Shown: positions 1 to 9,111 of the stretch, piece after piece | Numbering within the stretch: the first letter of the stretch is position 1 | Layout of the letters: every line of letters begins with the position of its first letter | Assembly (NCBI GenBank): GCA_910577395.1 | Contig: CAJTLG010000008.1 | Coordinates: 47,056-111,055 of the forward strand | Source: an uncultured Vampirovibrio sp. | GTDB lineage: Bacteria; Cyanobacteriota; Vampirovibrionia; Gastranaerophilales; Gastranaerophilaceae | Reading direction: 5' to 3' | DNA length: 64,000 nt | The notes under the pieces: generated by a model | The model's input: only the letters and a program-made list of their open reading frames with translations | Database searches by the model: none | Told to the model about the DNA's origin: nothing | Position numbers and translations under genes: made by a program

Positions 1-854
1 TTTTTATATTTTGAAAAATAAGGGTAACAGAAAGCTGTAAATAAGCTAGAATTTGTATATACGTTAATGTTTGTGCCATTTACGGCATCCAAAAGTTTTT
101 CAAGCTCATCTAAATCGGAACCTGAAACGAGGATTGATTTCCCTTCCTTTATTTCAAACGGGATAGCGCATTCGGTACGTTTTCCGTATCTTTTTTCAAG
201 TTGTTCAATTAATTTTTTCCAAATTTCAAATGCAAAATTAGAAAATTTGCATATTTTATCTATCAATTTATCTTTTTTAATTGATGAAATATTTGTTAAA
301 TTTAAGAATTTTAATACCTTATAATTCCACTCCGGGTTTGAAAATCCGAGGTTTTTAAGTTTTATAAGATTTGCTGAAGTTGTTTTTGCAAAAATAATTA
401 TCAATTCAATTAAATCAAGCTTTTTTGGTTCGTATTCATTTCTTTTTTCTATTACTATGCTTTCCCCGGCTTTTAAAATATTTGTAAGACTTGGGGTTTT
501 AGGCAGTTTTATTGCATTTTCAACAAGTTCGTATTTTATTTTGCGCTCTGTACAGCATTTAAGGTATTCTTCTTTGATTGAAGTTTTTTGTGCCTCAAGC
601 TTGTATAACAGGTTTTTATAATCTTCAAACCGAAGTGCCGTATTTATAATAATGACAGAAAGCGCATTTACTGCAGATTGTGCGATATCCATATTTTGTA
701 AATTATAATCAGCAAGTTTTACCACATAAAACGCTATTTGTTTTATTTCGTTTAAAAGTAATTCTTCAAGGGCGTAGCTTGAAGGGTCAACAGAACACAT
801 GCCGGAATTTTGGCATGAGGATTTATCTGAAAATTCATTAAAAAAGTTTGACAT
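1..854 (-). CDS. hcp: Hybrid cluster protein / hydroxylamine reductase (Hcp), N-terminal part, cut by window edge
   Basis: The open frame starts at ATG 854 and runs off the left edge, giving 284 residues. The sequence matches Hcp: a long helical N-terminal domain, then ILVSGSDLDELEKLLD and NINVYTNSSLF near residues 250-275, the family's LVSGHDLKDLE and VNVYTHGE blocks. Hcp carries an N-terminal Fe-S cluster and a hybrid Fe-S-O cluster and handles nitric oxide or hydroxylamine in the cytoplasm. Oddity: family members begin with C-x2-C followed by C-x5-C; here only C14-x5-C20 is present and the first pair is missing. An in-frame TAA just upstream excludes a longer start. It follows glgA by 62 bp on the same strand. 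A perfect palindrome TGCCCGGGCA (894-903) and a CATAAT box (866-871) lie in that gap. The catalytic C-terminal half is outside the window. Confidence 0.8.
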   Translation of the reverse strand, partial: MSNFFNEFSDKSSCQNSGMCSVDPSSYALEELLLNEIKQIAFYVVKLADYNLQNMDIAQSAVNALSVIIINTALRFEDYKNLLYKLEAQKTSIKEEYLKCCTERKIKYELVENAIKLPKTPSLTNILKAGESIVIEKRNEYEPKKLDLIELIIIFAKTTSANLIKLKNLGFSNPEWNYKVLKFLNLTNISSIKKDKLIDKICKFSNFAFEIWKKLIEQLEKRYGKRTECAIPFEIKEGKSILVSGSDLDELEKLLDAVNGTNINVYTNSSLFTAFCYPYFSKYK

Positions 855-893
855 AATAAACGTATATTATGCCAACTTTTAATATCTATAAAT

Positions 894-903
894 TGCCCGG
901 GCA
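894..903. promoter_or_regulatory. Perfect 10-bp palindrome upstream of hcp
   Basis: TGCCCGGGCA is fully self-complementary and G+C-only at its core in an AT-rich gap between glgA and hcp. It sits about 25 bp upstream of a CATAAT -10-like box (minus strand, 866-871). It could be an operator for an hcp regulator. No regulator is identified and a chance palindrome is possible. Confidence 0.3.
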
Positions 904-916
904 GGGTATTTAAAGG

Positions 917-2350
917 TTAATGTAATCCAAGGGCATCTTTATATAGCGCCATATAGCATTTTGCGGAATTATCCCAGGTAAAACGGCATTTGACTGCGTT
1001 GTCAACCATTTTATTGAAATCATCACGTCTGTCTATATAAGTCCATACGCCTTTTTTGATTTCATCAACCATAGACCTTGCATCATATGTTAAGAATTTA
1101 AAGCCGTTTGCTCTTTCATTAGGATAAGCAATAACCGTATCATCAAGGCCGCCTACTGCACGAACAATCGGCAATGTGCCGTATTTCATTGCTATCATCT
1201 GGCTTATACCGCAAGGTTCAAATAAGGATGGCATTAGAAACATATCAGAGCCTTTATAGATTGTGTCTGATAGTTCGGGTTTAAAATCAATCCAGGCACG
1301 GATATTTGATGAATTATTGCTGCTCCAGATTAGCATATTTTGGTATCCGCCCTCACCTGTGCCAAGAAACACAAAATCAGCGGGTAAATCCATTAAATCA
1401 AACTTTGCAAAATCAATTAAATCAAGACCCTTTTGATAGGTAAGTCTTGAAACCATGGAGACAAGAGGCCTATCAGGATTGATTGGGAGGCCGAATAATT
1501 TTTGTACTTCTTCTTTGAATTTCGGTTTTTCTTTTTTGTCAAAATCTTTTTTATCATATGTGGTGCCGTTTAATATACCGCACAGTTTGTATGTTTGTCC
1601 GCGAAGTGTGTAATCCATGCCTTCGCCAAATTCTCCGCCCAGAATCTCCTCGGCATATCTTGGTGATACGGTTGTAATTTTATCGGCACAGTATAATGCT
1701 CCCTTCAGCCAATTTACCCGTCCGTAGTGTTCAACACAGTTATCGTGGTACACATTATCCCAGCGCATATTTGCAAAATCTATGATTGATTTATCGCAAG
1801 AACCTTGGTATGCAAGGTTGTGAATTGTGAATACGGATTTGGTATTTTTATAAAATTCGTCAAATTTATAGTTGCTTTTTAGGTATACGGGTATCATTGC
1901 CGTGTGCCAATCGTTAGCGTGAATTATATCTGCTTTAAAGTTTAAAAGTTTAGCGTATTCAAGCACGGCAAGTGAAAATGATACATACCTTTGCATTTCA
2001 TACATTTCATCGCACCACATCGGGTATACAACATCAAAGCAGGAAAAGTATTTAGGGTTATCTATAAAAAATATATTTACGTTTTTGGATTTTGGGTGTT
2101 TTGCGGTTTTTAATTTATAAACATGACGGGATGTACCCATATCAAGAGTTAGTTCGGAATTAGGCAGATCTTTTATATTCCATTTTTTTTCATCAATACA
2201 CCCGTAAAACGGTGTGTATACTGCAACTTCTGCCCCTTCTTTTTCAAGAAACGGAGGAAGTTCTCCCACAACATCTGCAAGGCCGCCTACCTTTGAAAAT
2301 GGGGCCATTTCTGCACTTGCAATAAGGACTTTTAGTTTTTTGCCAAACAT
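917..2350 (-). CDS. glgA: Glycogen synthase (ADP-glucose or UDP-glucose starch/glycogen glucosyltransferase)
   Basis: A 477-residue GT5 enzyme that extends alpha-1,4-glucan from a nucleotide sugar. The N-terminal Rossmann domain holds the K-V-G-G-L motif (residues 20-24) that contacts ADP-glucose. The C-terminal domain has F-E-P-C-G (about 377-381) and VGGLDDTV (399-406), both typical. Length is normal for bacterial GlgA. The ATG at 2350 is preceded by a good GGAGGG Shine-Dalgarno. It lies in a minus-strand run bioB-ruvA-glgA with 26 bp after ruvA. With malQ at 37.8 kb it indicates storage glucan metabolism; no glgB, glgC or glgP is in the window. Confidence 0.95.
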   Translation of the reverse strand: MFGKKLKVLIASAEMAPFSKVGGLADVVGELPPFLEKEGAEVAVYTPFYGCIDEKKWNIKDLPNSELTLDMGTSRHVYKLKTAKHPKSKNVNIFFIDNPKYFSCFDVVYPMWCDEMYEMQRYVSFSLAVLEYAKLLNFKADIIHANDWHTAMIPVYLKSNYKFDEFYKNTKSVFTIHNLAYQGSCDKSIIDFANMRWDNVYHDNCVEHYGRVNWLKGALYCADKITTVSPRYAEEILGGEFGEGMDYTLRGQTYKLCGILNGTTYDKKDFDKKEKPKFKEEVQKLFGLPINPDRPLVSMVSRLTYQKGLDLIDFAKFDLMDLPADFVFLGTGEGGYQNMLIWSSNNSSNIRAWIDFKPELSDTIYKGSDMFLMPSLFEPCGISQMIAMKYGTLPIVRAVGGLDDTVIAYPNERANGFKFLTYDARSMVDEIKKGVWTYIDRRDDFNKMVDNAVKCRFTWDNSAKCYMALYKDALGLH

Positions 2351-2376
2351 ATTCCCTCCAAATTCTATCCGTGAAT

Positions 2377-3003
2377 TTATCCTTGTGACAGGATTTTTAA
2401 AGTTTCTTTTAACAGTTCTTCACTGTTGTCATTTGTTATAGTATTTGCACAGTGTTCAATTGCGCCCATATATTCATTCTGGCTGTAACCAAGGGATTGC
2501 AATATGCCCTGCACTTCTTTTATGGTGTCTTTTGAAAGTTTTGATGCTGAATTAGAAAGGCTTTGAACCTTATCTTCCATAATATTTGAAATTATATCCT
2601 GATTGGTTAGTTTACCCTTTAGCTCAAGTACGATTTTTTGTGCAAGTTTTGGTCCGACGCCTTTTGCGCGTGAAATAAGCTTGTAATCTCCTTCAAGCAC
2701 GGCATTTATAAGTTCGGAGCCTGAAAATTCATCCAACAAAATCATTCCGACCTTTGTTCCTATGCCTGAAACGGAAGTAAGAATATCAAAAATTGCGCGG
2801 TCTTCTTTTTGTTTAAAACCTGCAAGGTACATTATATCTTCTTTATGAATAAGCTTAGTGTATAATTTAACTTCGTTTCCGATGTCACAAAGGGCGGAAA
2901 ATGTTCTTGAATTAATTAAGAATTTATATCCGATACCGTTATTTTCAATAACTGCGGTATCAGTGTTTTTAAACATTAAAATTCCTTTGATGTAATCATA
3001 CAT
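2377..3003 (-). CDS. ruvA: Holliday junction branch migration complex subunit RuvA
   Basis: A 208-residue protein that binds four-way DNA junctions and loads the RuvB helicase motor. The N-terminal OB-fold domain (about 1-62) is followed by two helix-hairpin-helix elements, VSGIGTKVG and AKGVGPKLAQKI (about 78-120), and a C-terminal three-helix RuvB-binding domain (about 160-208) ending in a TLKILSQG-type tail. The start codon overlaps the end of bioB by 8 bp, so translation is probably coupled to it. ruvB and ruvC are not in this window. Confidence 0.95.
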   Translation of the reverse strand: MYDYIKGILMFKNTDTAVIENNGIGYKFLINSRTFSALCDIGNEVKLYTKLIHKEDIMYLAGFKQKEDRAIFDILTSVSGIGTKVGMILLDEFSGSELINAVLEGDYKLISRAKGVGPKLAQKIVLELKGKLTNQDIISNIMEDKVQSLSNSASKLSKDTIKEVQGILQSLGYSQNEYMGAIEHCANTITNDNSEELLKETLKILSQG

Positions 3004-3922
3004 AAAGCTTTTTCCCTAATTTTTGAAGTGTTTTAATATCTTCCGCAGGCTCTATACCTATTGTTGTAAGGTAATTGCCGATTAAAATACCGTTAACTGT
3101 TGTATCAAGGGCTTTTTCCATATTTTCTTTACTTAGTCTTAATTTTCTGCCGCCTGCAAAACGTACAACGGAAACCGGGTTTGCAATTTTAATTATCGCC
3201 AAAGTTCTTAAAATGTGTTCTTCATCTATTTTATCTTCGTAGCTTTCAAACGGGGTACCTTTAATCGGGGTTAAAAAATTTACAGGGATTGAATTTGGTT
3301 CGATTTCCGCAAGATTAAGTGCCATTTCAACCCTTTGTTCAATCGTTTCGCCCATACCTATAATTACGCCCGAACACACTTCGAGGCCTGCATCTTTACA
3401 GTATTTTATTGTGTTTATTCTGTCTTCAAAGGTGTGTGTGCTTGTGATATATGGATGGTAGCTTTTTGATGTGTTTATATTGTGGTGGTATCTTACAAGG
3501 CCGGCTTCTTTAAACTGTTTTGCTACATCAGGAGTTAAAAGACCAAGTGAAGCGCAGCTTTTAAGGCCAAGTGTGTTAATTTCTTTTATCATTTCGCACA
3601 TTATCGGTATATCAGCCTTTGAGGGGCCTCTGCCGGATGTTACTATTGCAAACCTTGTTGCACCGTTTTTTTTAGCTTCTGTTGCGGTTTTTATAACATC
3701 TTCAATTTTTACAAGCGGGTGTGTAAAAATATTTGTCATATAATAGGAGCTTTGAGCACAGTATTTGCAGCTTTCAGAGCATTTGCCCGTTCTTGCACTA
3801 ATAAGAGAACAGAATTCAACGGTATTTGAATTATATTTTTTAGCCTCTTTTAATAATTCGTCCAACGGGGAATTATATAAAGAAAGAAGTTCTTTTTCAT
3901 TTATTTTAATTGCGGTATTCAT
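2996..3922 (-). CDS. bioB: Biotin synthase (radical SAM)
   Basis: A 308-residue enzyme that inserts sulfur into dethiobiotin in the last step of biotin synthesis. The radical-SAM motif C48-x3-C52-x2-C55 reads CSESCKYC. VCSGVIIGMGET and RFAGGRK further on are the conserved blocks carrying ligands of the second, [2Fe-2S] cluster. The ATG at 3922 has an AAGGATGA ribosome-binding site, and a TATAAT-type box (about 3959-3964 on the minus strand) upstream suggests this gene heads the bioB-ruvA-glgA unit. bioD lies 60 kb away, so the biotin genes are not clustered. Confidence 0.96.
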   Translation of the reverse strand: MNTAIKINEKELLSLYNSPLDELLKEAKKYNSNTVEFCSLISARTGKCSESCKYCAQSSYYMTNIFTHPLVKIEDVIKTATEAKKNGATRFAIVTSGRGPSKADIPIMCEMIKEINTLGLKSCASLGLLTPDVAKQFKEAGLVRYHHNINTSKSYHPYITSTHTFEDRINTIKYCKDAGLEVCSGVIIGMGETIEQRVEMALNLAEIEPNSIPVNFLTPIKGTPFESYEDKIDEEHILRTLAIIKIANPVSVVRFAGGRKLRLSKENMEKALDTTVNGILIGNYLTTIGIEPAEDIKTLQKLGKKLYV

Positions 3923-3985
3923 AAATCATCCTTATTTGTTTTAATTTATGAAACCATTATACTATAAAAGAAATTGGGGTATATT

Positions 3986-4981
3986 TTAATCTATCGGAAG
4001 TTTGAATAAATCAGCAAGTCTTTTATCAAAGCTTTCCGGTGCAATGGGTGAAGTTCCTGAGGAACTTGTAAAAGTCATTTCACCAAAATATATTTTTCCT
4101 TTTGTATGGTATAAATCTACTCTTACGTAATTTATTCCCTCGCTTAATTTTTGGGCAAGGTCTATCATTTTTTCAAGGTAGCTTGGTTTTTCTTTTGAGT
4201 GGAAATTTTCATAATGGCTGATTTTATAGGGCAGTAAATTCCATTCGGTATCATAAAGATTTCGTTTTCTTGTTGAATTAATCAGGATATCATTTATTAT
4301 AAAATCAGCCTTGCCCTGAAAACATGTGATGTTATACTCTTCTAAATCCTTATCTTTGCTTTGTATATATTGTTCCGCAATTATTTTTTTCGGTATATCC
4401 GAATATTGCATTTCAAAACCATAGCGAAAAGCATAATCTTCTGCCATCCAGGCGTCTATTTTACGTTTAGCATCTGCTTTATCAAATTTTGCCTTATCTT
4501 TAACAATAATGTTATACCCTGAGCCGTGATTGCATTTCAATACAAATGTTTCAGGCAGTATGTCAAAATCTATATCATCAAAATTGTCCCAAACGCCGTA
4601 TAGGTTTATAAGGTATTCTTCACCTATTTTGTCTTTTACGTATTGTCTTACAAGATATTTATCCGCAAGTAATGTTTTTAGTGGGGTTGTATCGTATAAT
4701 TTTGACCATTGAATTTTTTCATTGAATGTTTTTGGATTTTTTAGGTTCAAATTTTTACCGGTTTGTTCAAAATACCAGTCGCAAAGCGCTTCAGGGCGTT
4801 TTTCTGCGGGGAGATATTTATGTATTTTATATAAAAGTTTTTCATTTCTTAGTTTTATCTCTTCTTTTAAGAGTTCAATTTTCTTTTTTGCGGAATATCT
4901 TGTTTTTAATGTTTTATTGAAAAACGTGATAATAAGACGTGAATCTTTTATTTGTACAGAAAAAATGTTGCTTAGTTTCAT
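3986..4981 (-). CDS. TupA-like ATP-grasp protein (glycan or peptide-type surface polymer synthesis)
   Basis: A 331-residue cytoplasmic protein of the TupA-like ATP-grasp family (Pfam TupA-like ATPgrasp by recognition). Visible family blocks are NPKTFNEKIQWSKLYD (about 82-97), ADKYLVRQYVKDKIG (105-120), FVLKCNHGSGYNIIVKDK (146-163), which forms the nucleotide-binding loop, and the acidic metal-binding stretch VRVDLYHTKGKIYFGEMTF near 285-303. Family members are found in capsule and teichuronopeptide loci and are thought to form amide or peptide bonds. A GGGAGAT ribosome-binding site precedes ATG 4981. The actual substrate cannot be read from sequence. It follows a TPR gene by 20 bp. Confidence 0.75.
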   Translation of the reverse strand: MKLSNIFSVQIKDSRLIITFFNKTLKTRYSAKKKIELLKEEIKLRNEKLLYKIHKYLPAEKRPEALCDWYFEQTGKNLNLKNPKTFNEKIQWSKLYDTTPLKTLLADKYLVRQYVKDKIGEEYLINLYGVWDNFDDIDFDILPETFVLKCNHGSGYNIIVKDKAKFDKADAKRKIDAWMAEDYAFRYGFEMQYSDIPKKIIAEQYIQSKDKDLEEYNITCFQGKADFIINDILINSTRKRNLYDTEWNLLPYKISHYENFHSKEKPSYLEKMIDLAQKLSEGINYVRVDLYHTKGKIYFGEMTFTSSSGTSPIAPESFDKRLADLFKLPID

Positions 4982-5001
4982 TTTATCTCCCGTTAAATAA
5001 A

Positions 5002-5577
5002 TTAGTTTCCATTATAGATTTCAAGCAACCTTTTTGCCTCTTTTTCTTTGCCTAAATTTTTATAAGCATATGCAAGGTTCAGATAAAAATCTTTTTCGTC
5101 ATTTTTAAGGTATATTGCCTGAATTAAATTTTTCTTTGCTTTGTTGTAATTTCCTGTTTTGATATATAAAGTGCCTAGATTGTAATAAGAATAGGCAAAA
5201 TCTTTATTATATTTAATTGCTAAAAGTAAATTTTTTTCTGCAAGCTCATATGCGCCTTTGTTTAAAAAAATACAGCCTAAATTATAATATGCTTTGAAAT
5301 ATTCAGGGTTCAAAGCAAGAGCCTTATTGAGGTTTTCCACCGCTTTGTCTGTTTCTTTTTTGTCTTCGTATATATTTGCCGTTACCACAAAGGTTTCTGC
5401 ATCTTTTTCAACAAGTGGCAGGTTTTCTAAAATTAAAAGAGCCTCTCTGTGGTTATTTGTTTTATAAAGGGCATAAGCCTCTGCTTTAGCACCTGTTTCA
5501 TCGGCATATGCAGCATATATTCCTGTGGCTATCCCAAGGAGTATAAGCATTGCTCCCGTAAAAAATATCTTTTTCAT
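5002..5577 (-). CDS. Exported TPR-repeat protein
   Basis: A 191-residue protein with an N-terminal hydrophobic signal segment (about residues 5-24, ending near Y-A-A-Y-A-D), followed by about four tetratricopeptide repeats from residue 40 to 185. YYNLG is repeated (YYNLGCIFL, YYNLGTLYI), each followed by a YxxAxxxL-type helix. TPR arrays are protein-protein scaffolds; the likely site is the periplasm or outer surface. ATG 5577 has AGAGGATAAT upstream. It is probably co-transcribed with the downstream ATP-grasp gene. The partner is unknown. Confidence 0.8.
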   Translation of the reverse strand: MKKIFFTGAMLILLGIATGIYAAYADETGAKAEAYALYKTNNHREALLILENLPLVEKDAETFVVTANIYEDKKETDKAVENLNKALALNPEYFKAYYNLGCIFLNKGAYELAEKNLLLAIKYNKDFAYSYYNLGTLYIKTGNYNKAKKNLIQAIYLKNDEKDFYLNLAYAYKNLGKEKEAKRLLEIYNGN

Positions 5578-5630
5578 ATTTATAATTATCCTCTATATAC
5601 ACTAAAATGGTAACATTTATTTAATTTGTT

Positions 5631-5659
5631 TTGCAACTGAAAATTTTTAAAGTATAATC
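5631..5659 (+). promoter_or_regulatory. Promoter for the LCP gene
   Basis: TTGCAA (5631-5636), a 17-bp spacer and a perfect TATAAT (5654-5659) make a good sigma-70-type promoter reading toward the gene at 5706. A second TATAAT at 5695-5700 ends 5 bp before the ATG but has no matching -35. Confidence 0.6.
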
Positions 5660-5705
5660 TTTTGGGTGAACCGAAATTTCAAAAACCATGAGTTATAATT
5701 AAATT

Positions 5706-7004
5706 ATGAATCAGCTATATGACCCTAAAAATGCATACAGGCCAGTAATAAAGCCGGTTAGAAGAAAATCGCCTAATCAAAATATAGCAGGAAGTTTCTT
5801 TAAATCTTTTTTTGGAAGCCTTCTTATACTTGTGGTTGTTGCAATTGTTTTATATAGGGCTGAAGTTATAACTTTTGTCGGGGATGTATCTACGCTTGCA
5901 GAAAGGGTTGTTGACCCTGAAAAGCGTGTAGAATTTTCATTACCATTTTCTCCAAGAAGGCAAAATATACTTGTTATGGGTGTGGATGCAGCGGAAAATG
6001 AAGACAATCCCTTTAAGGGCAACAGGTCTGATGCTATGCTGCTTGTAAGTATAGCCCCCCATGGTAAAAATGTTAATGTTATCTCAATTCCAAGGGATAG
6101 TAAGGTATATATTGCAGACAGGACAAAGCCTGATAAAATTAATCACGCTTTTGCCTATGGCGGGATAAATTTAACCGTTAAAACCGTTGAAGAAACTTTT
6201 GGGGTGCGGATAAATCATTATCTTGTACTTTCAAATATGGGGCTTGTTAAATTTATTGATACAATTGGCGGATTGCCCATATTTATTGAAAAAGACATGT
6301 ATTATAACGATACAACCGGTGGTCTTCACATAAATTTGCCTAAAGGTGAAAGGGTGCTGACCGGAAAAGAGGCTGAAGGGTATATGCGCTTTAGAAAAGA
6401 TGCGCTTGGTGATATTGGCCGTATAAGGCGTCAGCAATGGTTTTTTAACGCACTTGGAGCAAGACTTAAGGACCCGCAGGTGCTTGTTAAAATACCTGAA
6501 GTATTAAAGGTTATGCCAAAATATATTCTGACCGATTTATCAGTTTATGAGCTTTCTCAATATGCTGCGCTTGCTAAAAGTATTGATATGTCAACAGTCC
6601 AGGTGGCAACTTTACCCGGGTCACCATCGCAGAGGGGGAGTATCAGTTATTGGATACTCGACCCTGAAAAAACACAAGAGATTATAAACAGACTTGTATA
6701 CAGGGATAAGCCAAAGCCGCTAAACGGGCCAATTACGGTTGGTATTTTATATGTTTCCAATATGGAAACCAAAGCAAATGAACTCAAAGCAGAGCTTGAA
6801 CAAGCAGGGTACAATGTAAATATGAAATCTGCAAGCAAATTGGGACATGACCATATTGCAATTCATAATCTGGATTTACCTAATGATGCTATTTTATCCC
6901 TTAAAAAAACTATTTCCGGTATGAAAGAAAAACAAACCGTATATGACCCTATAGGTTTAAATAAAGCTGCAAGAGATTTTACTATTGTTCTTGCGGGGTC
7001 GTAA
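5706..7004 (+). CDS. LytR-CpsA-Psr (LCP) family cell-wall glycopolymer ligase with LytR C-terminal domain
   Basis: A 432-residue membrane protein. A cytoplasmic N-terminus is followed by one transmembrane helix (about 30-50). The LCP catalytic domain (about 90-255) has D-A-M-L-L, I-P-R-D-S and the Arg-rich block YMRFRKDALGDIGRIRRQQ. A LytR_C domain is near 343-430 (VGILYVSN). LCP enzymes transfer lipid-linked glycans to peptidoglycan or other acceptors on the outer face of the membrane. Here the target could be a surface polysaccharide, in line with the TupA-like gene divergently placed at 3986. No convincing Shine-Dalgarno is seen before ATG 5706; the transcript may start at the 5631-5659 promoter. 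Confidence 0.88.
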   Translation: MNQLYDPKNAYRPVIKPVRRKSPNQNIAGSFFKSFFGSLLILVVVAIVLYRAEVITFVGDVSTLAERVVDPEKRVEFSLPFSPRRQNILVMGVDAAENEDNPFKGNRSDAMLLVSIAPHGKNVNVISIPRDSKVYIADRTKPDKINHAFAYGGINLTVKTVEETFGVRINHYLVLSNMGLVKFIDTIGGLPIFIEKDMYYNDTTGGLHINLPKGERVLTGKEAEGYMRFRKDALGDIGRIRRQQWFFNALGARLKDPQVLVKIPEVLKVMPKYILTDLSVYELSQYAALAKSIDMSTVQVATLPGSPSQRGSISYWILDPEKTQEIINRLVYRDKPKPLNGPITVGILYVSNMETKANELKAELEQAGYNVNMKSASKLGHDHIAIHNLDLPNDAILSLKKTISGMKEKQTVYDPIGLNKAARDFTIVLAGS

Positions 7005-7031
7005 ATATTGCTTTTTAATTAAATCTCAAGA

Positions 7032-7301
7032 TTGATTTTTCTGTCAGGCGGTCAAAATTCCTCTTTTAGGGTGATTTTAAAACAGGGTAAATATAAGACA
7101 ATTTATCCTATGAATACAAATGAGAAGTGCCTTTTAAATTATTTATCAAATTGCCAAAAATCTGCATTTGAGGCATCAGATAGGCTAATTGAATTTTTAA
7201 ATTACCATAACAGGAAAATACAATTTAACAGTTATAATCCAATCTATAATATAATAGATGAAATGGAATTTAATAAAGATTTAGAATATTGCTATGAATA
7301 A
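7032..7301 (+). CDS. Small hypothetical protein ahead of the CHASE2-GGDEF gene
   Basis: An open frame of up to 89 residues from TTG 7032; the first ATG is 7110 (63 residues). Neither has a clear ribosome-binding site, so the start is uncertain. The product is rich in Asn, Tyr, Glu and Lys with no transmembrane segment (LLNYLSNCQKSAFEASDRL is a likely helix). Its end overlaps the next gene by 8 bp, which suggests translational coupling and a role linked to the diguanylate cyclase. I do not recognise the family. Confidence 0.5.
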   Translation: MIFLSGGQNSSFRVILKQGKYKTIYPMNTNEKCLLNYLSNCQKSAFEASDRLIEFLNYHNRKIQFNSYNPIYNIIDEMEFNKDLEYCYE

Positions 7302-9102
7302 GAAAATTTGGACAAAATTTGTCTATATTATAATATCCGCATTTGTTTTCGGGATATTTTTATATTTAATTCAGCTGCCTGCATTTAGAGGATTTTTAAC
7401 TGGTGTTGAAAATAAAACTTTTGATTTAAGGCAAAGTATTGTTTCAAAATATGCAAAAAGAAGTGATAAAATCACAATTATATCTGTTGATGATGCAAGT
7501 TATGAATATATTGTGGATAAATACGGAAGCTGGCCTGCGCCCAGGGTTTTTTGGGCAAAGCTTATTTCTGATTTAGAGCCTTATAATCCAAACAAACTTA
7601 TTTTTGATATACTTTTTCTTCAAAGATTTACGGCAGACGGTACATCCGACATAGCTTTAATTGATGCGGTTAACAAAAATAAAAATGTGTATGTATCAAT
7701 AAATTTTGATAATTATTCGGAGGAAATTAGAATTCCGCCTGTTTTGCCTTCCGCACTTCAAAACAGTATTGAAAATGATTATTTAATCAAAACAAATCCG
7801 GAACTTGTTTATTCAAATTGCAGAACAATTATAAGTGAGATTTTAAACGGTACAAAAAATATAGGACTTATAAATGTACATAGGGACAGTGACGGTACAA
7901 TACGCACCATGCAGCCCTTTTTATACTATAACGGTTCATACTATAAGCATCTTGCCCTTATGACGGGGTTAGATTATCTTGATTTAAACCGCAGTGAGTT
8001 TGAAATAAATAAAAAAGGAGAAATTGAGCTTGATGACAGACTTGCTCTTCCTTTAAATGCTGACGGCAGGCTTATTTTAAACTGGTATGGGCCCGAATGG
8101 ACATTTAACAGTGTACCTTTGTGGCAGGTGATTTCTGCTATATCCAAGAAGGATAAAGAATTTTTAAACAACAATTTTAAAGATAAAATTGTGTTTGTTG
8201 GAGTTACTGCTAACAGCCTTGCGGATATTAAAAGCGTTTCTGTTTCTTCAATGTTCCCGGGGGTGGAAGTTCTTGCAACTTTTACAAATAATATTTTGGA
8301 TAATAATTTTATAAAAAGGGTAAATCCTGCCATTGATATATTAATTTCAGTTATTTTAGCCTGTATCATAGGTTTTGGGGTTATGAATTTTAAATCCCCA
8401 GTAAAATCCGTATTTTTATTTTTTAGTTTAATTGCAGGGTATTTTGTACTTTCCGTATTGCTAATGCTGCACTTTAATTTATGGCTTGGACTGGTTGCAC
8501 CTTTTGTGTTTGGTATACTTGTTTTTGCGGCATCATATGTTATTAAGTATCTTATAACATCCCGCGATTATGAACATACATACAAACTTGCTGTGACGGA
8601 CGGTCTTACAGAGATGTTTAATCACAGATATTTTCAGGAACAAATGAGTGCCAATATAAGAGCCTCTAAAAGGTACAATAATGTTTTTTCTTTGATTATG
8701 GTTGATATTGATTTCTTTAAAAAATTCAATGATACATACGGTCATCAATCCGGTGATGCTGTTTTAAGGCAGGTTGCACAAACCATAAAACGCAATATCC
8801 GCTCAACAGATATCCCATGCAGATACGGCGGGGAAGAAATGTCTGTTATTCTTACTAATACAAACAAAGAAGATGCTATAAAAACCGCAAACAAGATTTG
8901 TGAGGCTGTTAGAAATAAAGAATTTGAACTTGCAACAGGGGATTGGACCCATGTGACCATAAGTCTTGGTGTTGCATCCATGCCGCAAGATGCAGATACA
9001 ACTGAGGGGTTGATTGAGTACGCTGATAAATGTTTGTATGTTGCTAAAAAGAACGGTAGAAACCAGGTAGTTTTTGAGTTTCCGGACGGTACGGAGGCGT
9101 AA
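7294..9102 (+). CDS. CHASE2-domain sensor diguanylate cyclase (GGDEF)
   Basis: A 602-residue membrane protein. An N-terminal transmembrane helix (about 10-28) is followed by an extracytoplasmic CHASE2 sensory domain (about 40-335), three C-terminal transmembrane helices (about 345-430) and a GGDEF domain (about 435-595). The active-site loop reads G-G-E-E-M (512-516), a catalytically competent variant. The product-inhibition I-site R-S-T-D (503-506) lies exactly five residues before it, so c-di-GMP feedback is expected. It synthesises c-di-GMP in response to an external cue; the ligand is unknown. It shares a transcription unit with the small gene overlapping its start, and probably with the LCP gene. 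Confidence 0.92.
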   Translation: MNKKIWTKFVYIIISAFVFGIFLYLIQLPAFRGFLTGVENKTFDLRQSIVSKYAKRSDKITIISVDDASYEYIVDKYGSWPAPRVFWAKLISDLEPYNPNKLIFDILFLQRFTADGTSDIALIDAVNKNKNVYVSINFDNYSEEIRIPPVLPSALQNSIENDYLIKTNPELVYSNCRTIISEILNGTKNIGLINVHRDSDGTIRTMQPFLYYNGSYYKHLALMTGLDYLDLNRSEFEINKKGEIELDDRLALPLNADGRLILNWYGPEWTFNSVPLWQVISAISKKDKEFLNNNFKDKIVFVGVTANSLADIKSVSVSSMFPGVEVLATFTNNILDNNFIKRVNPAIDILISVILACIIGFGVMNFKSPVKSVFLFFSLIAGYFVLSVLLMLHFNLWLGLVAPFVFGILVFAASYVIKYLITSRDYEHTYKLAVTDGLTEMFNHRYFQEQMSANIRASKRYNNVFSLIMVDIDFFKKFNDTYGHQSGDAVLRQVAQTIKRNIRSTDIPCRYGGEEMSVILTNTNKEDAIKTANKICEAVRNKEFELATGDWTHVTISLGVASMPQDADTTEGLIEYADKCLYVAKKNGRNQVVFEFPDGTEA

Positions 9103-9111
9103 ATATATTAA

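Noticed and set aside
5695..5708. LCP gene as leaderless from the TATAAT at 5695.
   Set aside because: A better promoter with a matching -35 (TTGCAA-17-TATAAT, 5631-5659) lies upstream and the 5695 box has no -35, so the case is left open and not counted.
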